A stretch of DNA of 64,000 nt from Diadophis punctatus similis. Lineage: Eukaryota > Chordata > Lepidosauria > Squamata > Dipsadidae. The notes under the pieces are model-generated. The model did no database searches and was not told the origin of the DNA. It was given only the letters and a program-made list of their open reading frames with translations. The stretch lies in the NCBI GenBank assembly GCA_023053685.1, contig JALIGW010000061.1:948001-1012000 (forward strand), written 5' to 3'. A program made the translations under genes and the position numbers. How positions within the stretch are numbered: the stretch's first letter is position 1; each line of letters begins with the position of its first letter. Below are positions 7,181 to 17,769 of the stretch, piece after piece.

Positions 7181-8982
7181 TTATCATATACTAAGTAAGC
7201 ATGCCACCCGTAATACAGACCATATCCCTCAATATTTAATACCCTCTCTTCCGTTAAATTAATCCAATCCGTAATTGCTGAGAGAACTGCTGCTTCATAA
7301 TACAGTTTTAAATTAGGCATTTTTAAACCACCTCTTTCACGTGTATCCTGCATAATCTTCTGGTTTACCCTTGGCTTCTTCCCTGCCCAAATAAATTTAT
7401 TTATACCCTTTTTCCACTCCTTTAAATTCTCATCCTTTTTAAGTATTGGTATCATTTGAAAGAGGAATAAAAATCTTGGTAAAACATTCATTTTAACTGC
7501 AGCTATCCTACCCAGCAAAGACAATTGTAATTTCCCCCAGTTTTCCATATCTTTCTGTATTTTTAACCAGAGTGGTTCATAATTATATTGATATAGTTTT
7601 GTATTTGTGGACATAATATAAACCCCTAGATATTTAATCTTTTGGACTATCTCAAAACCTGTTACCTTTTCTATTTCTTCTTTTTGGTTTCTTGTCACAT
7701 TTTTAACTATTATTTTTGTTTTAGCTATATTTATTTTAAAGCCAGATACTTGTCCATAAGAATTAATTGTATCCATCAAAATACTAATAGATTGTAATGG
7801 TTGAGCCAAAGTAACAACCAGGTCATCCGCAAACGCTCGTAGCTTGTATTCTTCCTGTCTGATTTTTATTCCCTTTATTGTATCAAGCTCTCTTATTTTA
7901 CTAAGTAATATTTCCAGACTCAAAATAAACAACAAGGGAGACAAGGGACATCCTTGTCTTGTTCCCTTTTCTATATTAAAAGTATCTGTCAATCCACCAT
8001 TAATTATTATTTGCGCTGTTTGTTTTTGATATATTGCACCAATAGATTGTACAAAATAATCTCCAAGTTGTAACTTTTCTATTAACTTTAATAAAAACCG
8101 CCAATTCAATCTATCAAAGGCTTTCTCGGCATCCAAAAATACCAATGCTGCGGAAACCTGGTTGTTATTTCCCAAGTACTCTAATAGATTAACAATTTGT
8201 CTAACATTAGTTTTCATTTGTCTACCAATTAAAAACCCAGTTTGATCATGATGTATCGTCTGTTGCAAAACTATCATTAATCTGTTTGCTAAAATTTTTG
8301 CAAAAATTTTGTAGTCTATATTTAAAAGTGAAATCGGCCTATAATTTTTTGGATCTGTATGATCTTGACCCTCTTTTGGGATCAGCGAAATGAAAGCAGT
8401 TTTCCAAGTTGGGGGTACATTACCTCCCTGTTGAATATTATTAAACAATTCTTTAAGTGGTTCCACCATTTCTTCCTGCAATTTTTTATAATAAGCAGCA
8501 GTTAGACCATCCGTCCCCGGGGCTTTGCCCACTTTTAACTGTTTAATTGCCAGTAGAATCTCTTCTGAAGTTATCAATTGATTTAAAGTGTCCCTCTGCA
8601 CCTTAGTAGTTATATAAATGTTCTGTTTCTGCAAGTACCTGTCTATATCCTCTTCTTTAACTTTGTCCCCACTATATAGTCCTGAGTAAAATTCTAAAAA
8701 AGATTTTTTAATAAGTTCTTGTTCATAAACTTCTTTACCCTTATATCTAATTTTTTCAATAATTCTTGATTTTTGCTTCTTTCTTAGCATATATGCCAAC
8801 CATCTTCCTGGTTTATTAGCATTACTAAAAGTATTAAATTTAGCATATTGTAAATTAGTTGCCACTTGGTCTGCCGTTAACATGTTAAATTGACCCTTTA
8901 ATAAATTAATTGTCTCTTTAATTTTCTTGTCCATTGGATTAGAAATTAAAGCCCTCTCCTGTCTTTTAATCTCTTCTTCGAG
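7171..8982 (-). pseudogene. L1 ORF2 reverse transcriptase segment, endonuclease missing
   Basis: Open from 8982 to a stop at 7171-7173, 603 codons. RT motifs appear in order: GKAPGTDG near 8520, PKNYRPISLLN near 8345, DAEKAFDRLNW (motif A) near 8105-8140, GTRQGCPLSPLLF near 7925-7965 and FADD at 7822-7833 (catalytic aspartates present). These serve target-primed reverse transcription of L1 RNA. The APE-type endonuclease of about 240 residues that should come first is absent; upstream of 8983 a stop and then intergenic sequence follow. The frame is lost in a run of seven A (- strand) near 7180-7186, where one missing base explains the stop. Confidence 0.92.
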
Positions 8983-8985
8983 TCA

Positions 8986-9213
8986 AACACATTATTAATA
9001 ACCTAAGATTACAATATAGCAAATTACTAATTTCACAATAATTCTAAATCTTTAATTGCTTTAAAATATAATAATAAAAAGAAGAAGAAGGAAAAACAAA
9101 AAAGAAAAAGAAACACAACCATCAGGGTCATTTCCTCAATAGTCAATGAGTCTTCTTACTGCAAAGTATCAATTTTCATTCATCTCTCCATCTGTCCTAT
9201 AACTTCCCAAATT
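8986..9213 (-). other. L1 inter-ORF region joined to ORF2 by a deletion
   Basis: No coding likeness. On the - strand it carries a pyrimidine-rich tract (about 9065-9115) followed by an AT-rich stretch. The join to RT-proximal ORF2 sequence at about 8985 lies where the ORF2 start and endonuclease should be, so roughly 0.9 kb or more of a typical L1 is missing. Confidence 0.6.
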
Positions 9214-10349
9214 CTAATCGTTCCTTCTCAGTCGGATTTTAGATCTGGTTCTTACAGCCTTTTGTAGCTTAGCAATTTTTTGATTTGTCAGCTCTGCTCT
9301 TATCTGACTCTGATCTTCTGTCTCCTCTTCCACATTATAAACATCTCTCTGGCTCTGTAAATCACCTTGAATCATCAAAGCTCTTTCCGTTTGCACAACT
9401 ATCGATGACTCTCCTCTCTCCTCTTCTGTTGTTTCATGCTTCTTCCTTCTGGAATTTTGGATATATCGGCCTTTAAAACTTTAACATAAAAATCAGTAGC
9501 TTTCGTTATCGTGTTGAGCCGGTATCTCTTTTCCAGATGTCTCACCACTATCCCCGTTGGGGCATCCCATTTGTACTGTAGGTTCTGTTTTTTAAGTTCT
9601 TCAACCAGAAAGGTATAATCCTTTCTGGCTCTGAGCATTTTAGGAGGAATTTGTTTCAGTGTCATTACTTCCTGTCCATTTACCTGAAGCTTCTTCTTGA
9701 AAGTCGCCTGTAGAATTTTATTACATAATGCCCTTGTAGTAAAATATATTACAATATCCCTTGGCAGATGTTTTTGTTTAGCAATCCAAGAATTAACATG
9801 GTATATCTTATCAATTTGCACGACCAGTTCTTCTTTAGTCATTCCTAACACATGCACCAGAGTCTCCACCATCCTCCCTTTTAAATCTTCATGTTTTTTC
9901 TCTTTTAAACCCCTTAGTCTTAAAGCAAATTCCATGCTTCTGAATTGAGTCATTAACACATCTGTTTCAAAATTTTCAATATTGTTTTGAGTTTTGTCTA
10001 TATTTTCCCCCAAGATTGTCACAGACTGTTTAATTGCTTCCACATCCTTCTCCAAAATTTCCATATTTCCTACTAATCCTTCAAATGCAAATATCATATC
10101 CTTCCTCAATTGTTTGTTTCTAATATCCATCTCCTCTGGGGCAGCCTGCATTTTTTCATTAATTTCATTAATTTTTGAATTAAATTCCATAACCAGTTCA
10201 TTCTTCATAACTTTTAAAGTATCAAATAAGTTTTCAGGTGTTAAAGTCTGTGGGGATGCTGAATAAGAAGTGAATTGCGTTCTTGAAGTATAAACAGAGA
10301 GATGCTCAAGTCTTTTGTTAAAAACAGTCTTTCCAGATTTAGAAGCCAT
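9214..10349 (-). pseudogene. L1 ORF1 (RNA-binding chaperone), one frameshift near the C-terminus
   Basis: ATG at 10347-10349 opens 316 codons to a stop at 9399-9401. Residues ~40-130 are heptad-rich coiled coil (trimerisation), ~139-220 fit the RRM with RLRGLKE, and ~232-295 fit the L1 C-terminal domain with a Y.W..P block. This is the Transposase_22 layout; the protein coats L1 RNA in the cytoplasm. At about 9400 the frame shifts, and coding-like sequence goes on in another frame to a stop at 9214-9216, about 60 codons. A small indel there is the simplest reading. The basic tail (RSKIRLRR) fits an RNA-binding end. Confidence 0.9.
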
Positions 10350-10565
10350 TTAAAATTTAAGATTAGACTTTTAGTTTTAGTCCAAAATCAGAGAGAGAAA
10401 AGAGTTCATCAAAGTCCAACGTTTTCAAAAGTATACAAAGAAAAAACCAAATCCATAATTGAAAAGATTCTTTCCAAATGCTGAAGCCATATAGATTTTA
10501 AAGTTTGAATTGTTATTTTAATCCAAAATCAAAGAAAACAAATTTTTTTTTCAAAGTCAGAGATT
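10300..10565 (-). repeat. 141-bp tandem duplication across L1 5' UTR and ORF1 start
   Basis: On the - strand, the segments GATTTTGGATTAAAA (upstream) and GATTTTGGACTAAAA (downstream) each precede an ATGGCTTC...TGGAAAGA start, and GTATACTT / GTTTATACTT follow in both. The two ATGs are 141 bp apart. Divergence is clear, so the duplication is old, probably older than this insertion. Confidence 0.6.
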
Positions 10566-10700
10566 TCCATGAAGAGGGCTGCTATCGAAACGAAACTTTA
10601 TAACTTTCACTTCCACGCCCAGATTCTTCAATCGCCATTTTGTTGCTTGTTAACTCAGCTACTTTGTAACTTCCAGAAGTGAAAGTCAGCAGTGGAGTTA
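10350..10700 (-). promoter_or_regulatory. L1 5' UTR / internal promoter region
   Basis: Non-coding sequence upstream of ORF1 on the - strand. It holds a second, diverged copy of the ORF1 start region (period 141 bp, ATG at 10488-10490) and a CGCCATTTTG word at 10633-10642, which matches the YY1 core that directs start-site choice in the human L1 promoter. That a YY1 site works here is inference. The 5' limit is not defined. Confidence 0.5.
10425..10490 (-). other. Upstream ORF in L1 5' UTR, product of local duplication
   Basis: ATG at 10488-10490 begins a 21-codon frame ending at 10425-10427. Its first codons, ATGGCTTC then TGGAAAGA after a short gap, match the true ORF1 start 141 bp further on. 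It looks like a decayed duplicate of the ORF1 start rather than a selected peptide. Confidence 0.55.
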
Positions 10701-10910
10701 AAAATTAGGATACTTGCCATTCTGGTCTCCTGCCTTTCTCTGTCTGCTGTCTGCAATGCATCAAGTTATTGTAAATCCCATCTTGCAAGCAGAGGTGGTC
10801 GCGGCATCTTGCTCCACATAAGCGGATGCATCCGAGGTCCTGGAGCAAGAGACAGGCTACCTGGGGAGCCCTCACCCTTCGCGCCCCAGATTGTCTCCTG
10901 GGGCACTAGG
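10701..10910. other. Transition between L1 and satellite, with inverted repeat
   Basis: No gene. CTTGCTCCA (10808-10816) and TGGAGCAAG (10841-10849) are inverted copies around a perfect 12-bp palindrome CGGATGCATCCG (10823-10834). The last part, 10884-10910, shares short words with the satellite monomer (CCCCAGAT, GTCTC) and may be a damaged first monomer. An open frame with a signal-peptide-like start at 10692 begins with GTG and is not credible in a vertebrate. Confidence 0.5.
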
Positions 10911-10949
10911 GGGTCTCAGCCATGAAGTCCACCCCCAGCTCCTGTGAAT

Positions 10950-12900
10950 TCAAACTACAATGGAGTGAGGTTTCTTCCCCCAGACACTCACAGGTCTCAG
11001 CCAGGAAGTCCACCCCCAGCTTCTCTGAATTCAAACTACAATGGAGTGAGGTTTCCCCCCCCAGATACTCACAGGTCTCAGCCAGGAATTTCACCCCCAG
11101 CTTCTGTGAATTCAAACTACAATGGAGTGAGTTTTTCCCCCCCAGATACTCACAGGTCTCAGCCAGGAACTCCACCCCCAGCTTCTGTGAATTCAAACTA
11201 CAATGGAGTGAGGTTTTCCCCCCCAGATACTCACAGGTCTCAGCCAGGAACTCCACCCCCAGCTTCTCTGAATTCAAACTACAATGGAGTGAGGTTCCCC
11301 CCCCCAGATACTCACAGGTCTCAGCCAGGAACTCCACCCCCAGCTTCTGTGAATTCAAACTAAAATGGAGTGAGGTTTTTTCACCACAGATACTCACAGG
11401 TCTCAGCCAGGAACTCCACCCCCAGCTTCTGTGAATTCAAACTACAATGGAGTGAGGTTTCCCCCCCAGATACTCACAGGTCTCAGCCAGAAACTCCACC
11501 CCCAGCTTCTGTGAATTCAAACTACAATGGAGTGAGGTTTTCCCCCACAGATACTCACAGGTCTCAGCCAGGAACTCCACCCCCAGCTTCTGTGAATTCA
11601 AACTACAATGGAGTGAGTTTTCCCCCCCCCAGATACTCACAGGTCTCAGCCAGGAACTCCACCCCCAGCTTCTGTGAATTCAAACTACAATGGAGTGAGG
11701 TTTTTCCCCCCAGATACTCACAGGTCTCAGCCAGGAACTCCACCCCCAGCTTCTCTGAATTCAAACTACAATGGAGTGAGGTTCCCCCCCCCAGATACTC
11801 ACAGGTCTCAGCCAGGAACTCCACCCCCAGCTTCTGTGAATTCAAACTAAAATGGAGTGAGGTTTTTTTCCCCCAGATACTCACAGGTCTCAGCCAGGAA
11901 CTCCACCCCCAGCTTCTGTGAATTCAAACTACAATGGAGTGAGGTTTCCCCCCCAGATACTCACAGGTCTCAGCCAGAAACTCCACCCCCAGCTTCTGTG
12001 AATTCAAACTACAATGGAGTGAGGTTTTCCCCCCCAGATACTCACAGGTCTCAGCCAGGAATTTCACCCCCAGCTTCTGTGAATTCAAACTACAATGGAG
12101 TGAGTTTTTCCCCCCCAGATACTCACAGGTCTCAGCCAGGAACTCCACCCCCAGCTTCTGTGAATTCAAACTACAATGGAGTGAGGTTTTTCCCCCCAGA
12201 TACTCACAGGTCTCAGCCAGGAACTCCACCCCCAGCTTCTCTGAATTCAAACTACAATGGAGTGAGGTTCCCCCCCCCAGATACTCACAGGTCTCAGCCA
12301 GGAACTCCAACCCCCAGCTTCTGTGAATTCAAACTAAAATGGAGTGAGGTTTTTTCCCCCCAGATACTCACAGGTCTCAGCCAGGAACTCCACCCCCAGC
12401 TTCTGTGAATTCAAACTACAATGGAGTGAGGTTTCCCCCCCAGATACTCACAGGTCTCAGCCAGAAACTCCACCCCCAGCTTCTGTGAATTCAAACTACA
12501 ATAGAGTGAGTTCCCCCCCCCCCAGATACTCACAGGTCTCAGCCAGGAACTCCACGCCCAGCTTCTGTGAATTCAAACTGCAATGGAGTGAGGTTTTTTT
12601 CCCCAGACACTCAAAAGTCTCAGCCAGGAACTCCACCCCCAGCTTCTGTGAATTCAAACTACAATGGAGTGAGGTTTTTTTCCCCAGATACTCACAGGTC
12701 TCAGCCAGGAACTCCACCCCCAGCTTCTGTGAATTCAAACTACAATGGAGTGAGGTTTCCCCCCCCCCAGATACTCACAGGTATCAGCCAGGAACTCCAC
12801 CCCCAGCTTCTCTGAATTCAAACTGCAATGGAGTGAGGTCCCCCCCCCAGATACTCACAGGTCTCAGCCAGGAACTCCACCCCCAGCTTCTCTGAATTTA
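10950..12900. repeat. Left-edge 6-monomer (487-bp) higher-order repeat
   Basis: A marker monomer in which AAACTACAATGG has become AAACTAAAATGG recurs near 11360, 11848 and 12336, one every 487 bp (6 x 81 plus 1). The five monomers between markers keep the same order of variants in the first three rounds (for example a CTCTGAATTC monomer just before the marker). The fourth round changes after about 12490. Confidence 0.8.
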
Positions 12901-15900
12901 AACTACAATGGAGTGAGGTTTCTTCGACAAGATACTCACAGGTCTCAGCCAGGAACTCCACCCCCAGCTTCTGTGAATTCAAACTACAATGGAGTGAGGT
13001 GTTTTCCCCCAGATACTCACAGGTCTCAGACAGGAACTCCACCCCCAGCTTCTGTGAATTCAAACTACAATGGAGTGAGGTTTCCCCCCCCCCCAAATAC
13101 TCACAGGTCTCAGCCAGGAACTCCACCCCCAGCTTCTGTGAATTCAAACTACAATGGAGTGAGGTTGTGTTCCCCCAGATAGTCACAGGTCTCAGCCAGG
13201 ATCTCCACCCCCAGCTTCTGTGAATTGAAACTACAATGCAGTGAGGTTCCCCCCCCCAGATACTCACAAGTCTAAGCCAGGAACTCCACCCCCAGCTTCT
13301 GTGAATTCAAACTACAATGGAGTGAGGTTTTTTCCCCCAGATACTAACAAGTCTCACAAAGGAACTCCACCCCCAGCTTCTGTGAATTCAAACTACAATG
13401 GAGTGAGGTTTCTTCCCCAAGATACTCACAGGTCTCAGCCAGGAACTCCACCCCCATCTTCTGTGAATTCAAACTGCAATGGAGTGAGGTTTTTTCCCCA
13501 GGATACTCACAGGTCTCAGCCAGGAACTCCACCCCCATCTTCTGTGAATTCAAACTACAATTGAGTGAGGTTTATTCCCCCAGATACTCACAGGTCTCAG
13601 CCAGGAAGTCCACCCCCAGCTTCTGTGAATTCAAACTACAATGGAGTGCGGTTTTTTCCCCCAGATACTAACAGGTCTCAGCCAGGAACTCCACCCCCAT
13701 CTTCTGTGAATTCAATCTACAATTGAGTGAGGTTTATTCCCCCAGATACTCACAGGTCTCAGCCAGGAAGTCCACCCCCAGCTTCTGTGAATTCAAACTA
13801 CAATGGAGTGAGGTTTATTCCCCCAGATACTCACAGGTCTCAGCCAGGAACTCCACCCCCAGCTTCTGTGAATACATACTGCAATGGAGTGAGGTTTTTT
13901 AACCCAGAAACTCACAGGTCTCAGCCAGGAATTCCACCCCCGGCTTCTGTGAATTCAAACTACAATGGAGTGAGGTTTTGTTCCCCCAGATACTCACAAG
14001 TCTCAGCCAGGAACTCCACCCCCAGCTTCTGTGAATTCAAACTACAATGGAGTGAGGTTTCTTCCCCCAGATACTCAGAGGTCTCAGCCAGGAACTCCAC
14101 TCCAGCTTCTGTGAATTCAAACTACAATGGAGTGAGGTTTTTCCCCCCAGATATTAACAAGTCTCAGCCAGGAACTCCACCCGCAGCTTCTGTGAATTCA
14201 AACTACAATGGAGTGAGGTTTCTTCCCCCAGATACTCACAGGTCTCAGCCAGGAACTCCACGCCCAGCTTCTGTGAATTCAAACTACAATGTAGTGAGGT
14301 TTCTTCCCCCAGATACTCACAGGTCTCAACCAGGAACTCCACCCCCAGCTTCTGTTTATTCAAACTACAACGGAGTGAGATTTCCTCCCCCAGATACTCA
14401 CAGGTCTCAGCCAGGAACTCCACCCCCAGCTTCTGTGAATACATACTGCAATGGAGTGAGGTTTTTTAACCCAGAAACTCACAGGTCTCAGCCAGGAACT
14501 CCACCCCCGGCTTCTGTGAATTCAAACTACAATGGAGTGAGGTTTTGTTCCCCCAGATACTCACAAGTCTCAGCCAGAAACTCCACCCCCAGCTTCTGTG
14601 AATTCAAACTACAATGGAGTGAGGTTTCTTCCCCCAGATACTCACAGGTCTCAGCCAGGAACTCCACGCCCAGTTTCTGTGAATTCAAACTACAATGTAG
14701 TGAGGTTTCTTCCCTCAGATACTCACAGGTCTCAGCCAGGAACTCCACCCCCAGCTTCTGTGAATTCAAACTACAATGGAGTGAGGTTTGTTCCCCCAGA
14801 TACTCACAGGTCTCAGCCAGGAACTCCACCCCCAGCTTCTGTGAATTCAGACTACAATGGAGTGAGGTTTTTTTCCCCAGATACAAACCTGTCTCAGCCA
14901 GGAACTCCACCCCCAGCTTCTGTGAATTGAAACTACAATGCAATGAGGTTTTTTTCCCAGATACTCACAGGTCTCAGCCAGGAACTCCACCCCCAGCTTC
15001 TGTGAATTGAAAATACAATGCAGGGAGGTTTTTTCCCCCAGATACTCACAGGTCTCAGCCAGGAACTCCACCTCCAGCTTCTGTGAATTGAAACTACAAT
15101 GCAGCGAGGTTTTTCCCCCCAGATACTCACAAGTCTCATCCAGGAACTCCACCCCCAGCTTCTGTGAATTCAAACTACAATGGAGTGAGGTTTCTTCCCG
15201 CAGATACTCACAGGTCTCAGCCAGGAAGTCCACCCCCAGCTTCTGTGAATTCAAACTTCAGTGAATTGAGTTTTTTTCCCCCAGATACTCACAGGTCTCA
15301 GCCAGGAACTCCACCCCCAGCTTCTGTGAATTCAAACTACAATGGAGTGAGGTTTCTTCCCCCAGATACTCACAGGTCTCAGCCAGGAACTCCACCCCCA
15401 GCTTCTGTGAATTCAAACTAAAATGGAGTGAGGTTTCTTCCCCCAGATACTCACAGGTCTAAGCCAGGAACTCCACCCCCAGCTACTGTGAATTCAAACT
15501 ACAATGGAGTGAGGTTTCCCCCCCAGATACTCACAGGTCTCAGCCAGGAACTCCACCCACAGCTTCTGTGAATTCAAACTACAATAGATTGAGGTTTGTT
15601 CTCCCAGATACTCACAGGTCTCAGCCAGGAACTCCACCCCCAGCTTCTGTGAATAAAAAATACAATGACGTGAGGTTTTTTCCCCAGATACTCACAGGTC
15701 TCAGCCAGGAATTCCACCCCCAGCTTCTGTGAATTCAAACTACAATGGAGTGAGGTTTTTTTCCCCAGATACTCACAGGTCTCAGCCAGGAACTCCACCC
15801 CCAGCTTCTGTGAATTCAAATTACAATGGAGTGAGGTTTCCCCCCCCAGATACTCACAGGTATCAGCCAGGAACTCCACCCCCAGCTTCTCTGAATTCAA

Positions 15901-17690
15901 ACTGCAATGGAGTGAGGTCCCCCCCCCCAGATACACACAGGTCTCAGCCAGGAACTCCACCCCCAGCTTCTGTGAATTTAAACTACAATGGAGTGAGGTT
16001 TCTTCGACAAGATACTCACAGGTCTCAGCCAGGAACTCCACCCCCAGCTTCTGTGAATTCAAACTACAATGAAGTGAGGTTTTTTCCCCAGATACTCACA
16101 GGTCTCAGCCAGGAACTCCACCCACAGCTTCTGTGAATTCAAATTACAATAGAGTGAGGTTTGTTCTCCCAGATACTCACAGGTCTCAGCCAGGAACTCC
16201 ACCCCCAGCTTCTGTGAATTCAAAATACAATGACGTGAGGTTTTTTCCCCAGATACTCACAGGTCTCAGCCAGGAACTCCACGCCCAGCTTCTGTGAATT
16301 CAAACTACAATGGAGTGAGGTTTTTCCCCCCAGATATTAACAAGTCTCAGCCAGGAACTCCACCCGCAGCTTCTGTGAATTCAAACTACAATGGAGTGAG
16401 GTTTCTTCCCCCAGATACTCACAGGTCTCAGCCAGGAACTCCACGCCCAGCTTCTGTGAATTCAAACTACAATGTAGTGAGGTTTCTTCCCCCAGATACT
16501 CACAGGTCTCAACCAGGAACTCCACCCCCAGCTTCTGTGAATTCAAACTACAATGGAGTGAGATTTCCTCCCCCAGATACTAACAAGTCTCAGCCAGGAA
16601 CTCCACCCCCAGCTTCTGTGAATACATACTGCAATGGAGTGAGGTTTTTTAACCCAGAAACTCACAGGTCTCAGCCAGGAACTCCACCCCCGGCTTCTGT
16701 GAATTCAAACTACAATGGAGTGAGGTTTTGTTCCCCCAGATACTCACAAGTCTCAGCCAGGAACTCCACCCCCAGCTTCTGTGAATTCAAACTACAATGG
16801 AGTGAGGTTTCTTCCCCCAGATACTCACAGGTCTCAGCCAGGAACTCCACTCCAGCTACTTTGAATTCAAACTACAATGGAGTGAGGTTTTTCCCCCCAG
16901 ATATTAACAAGTCTCAGCCAGGAACTCCACCCGCAGCTTCTGTGAATTCAAACTACAATGGAGTGAGGTTTCTTCCCCCAGATACTCACAGGTCTCAGCC
17001 AGGAACTCCACCCCCAGCTTCTGTGAATGCAAACTACAATGGAGTGAGGTTTTTTTCCCCAGATACAAACCTGTCTCAGCCAGGAACTCCACCCCCAGCT
17101 TCTGTGAATTGAAACTACAATGCAGTGAGGTTTTTTTCCCAGATACTCACAGGTCTCAGCCAGGAACTCCACCCCCAGCTTCTGTGAATTGAAAATACAA
17201 TGCAGTGAGGTTTTTTCCCCCAGATACTCACAGGTCTCAGCCAGGAACTCCACCTCCAGCTTCTGTGAATTGAAACTACAATGCAGCGAGGTTTTTCCCC
17301 CCAGATACTCACAAGTCTCATCCAGGAACTCCACCCCCAGCTTCTGTGAATTCAAACTTCAGTGAATTGAGTTTTTTCCCCCCAGATACTCACAGGTCTC
17401 AGCCAGGAACTCCACCCCCAGCTTCTGTGAGTTCAAATTACAATGGAGTGAGGTTTCCCCCCCCAGATACTCACAGGTATCAGCCAGGAACTCCACCCCC
17501 AGCTTCTCTGAATTCAAACTGCAATGGAGTGAGGTCCCCCCCCCCAGATACACACAGGTCTCAGCCAGGAACTCCACCCCCAGCTTCTGTGAATTTAAAC
17601 TACAATGGAGTGAGGTTTCTTCGACAAGATACTCACAGGTCTCAGCCAGGAACTCCACCCCCAGCTTCTGTGAATTCAAACTAAAATGGA
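11770..17690. repeat. 6.0-kb block, copy A
   Basis: Repeats at a distance of 5997-5999 bp (about 74 monomers) in 17770-23850. Matching landmarks include the ACATACTGC monomers at 13874 and 19873, and the GACACTCAAAAGTCTC monomer at 12604 and 18603. Copy A lacks two monomers near 17020 that copy B has, after which the distance becomes 6161 bp. Confidence 0.88.
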
Positions 17691-17769
17691 GTGAGGTTTT
17701 TTTCCCCCAGATACTCACAGGTCTCAGCCAGGAACTCCACCCCCAGCTTCTGTGAATTCAAACTACAAT

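Larger units (their letters stand above)
5595..10700 (-). mobile_element. L1 LINE, rearranged, with internal hAT insertion
   Basis: Read on the - strand the order is 5' UTR (about 10700-10350), ORF1 (10349-9214), intergenic (9213-8986), ORF2 without endonuclease (8982-5773) and 3' UTR (5772-5595). The protein content is clearly L1: an ORF1 with coiled coil and RRM, an RT with FADD, and a C-terminal cysteine motif. Lesions are few: one frameshift in ORF1, one in an A-run in ORF2, a deletion taking the endonuclease, and a transposon insertion. The exact 5' end is not certain, and the 3' end is cut by the retrovirus. Confidence 0.92.

Noticed and set aside
9285..10266. + strand open frames at 9285-9476, 9697-9948 and 9994-10266
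   Set aside because: All are shadows opposite L1 ORF1.
10692..10925. Small secreted protein with a hydrophobic start
   Set aside because: The frame starts with GTG, not ATG, lies in L1 5' UTR and transition sequence, and runs into the satellite.
13727..15010. 427-codon open frame of 27-residue repeats (and its copy at 19726-21009) as a repeat protein gene
   Set aside because: It arises from a stop-free 81-bp monomer. The frame changes within it when the T/C tract gains or loses a base, equally long frames exist on the other strand, and there is no start context, end domain or intron structure.
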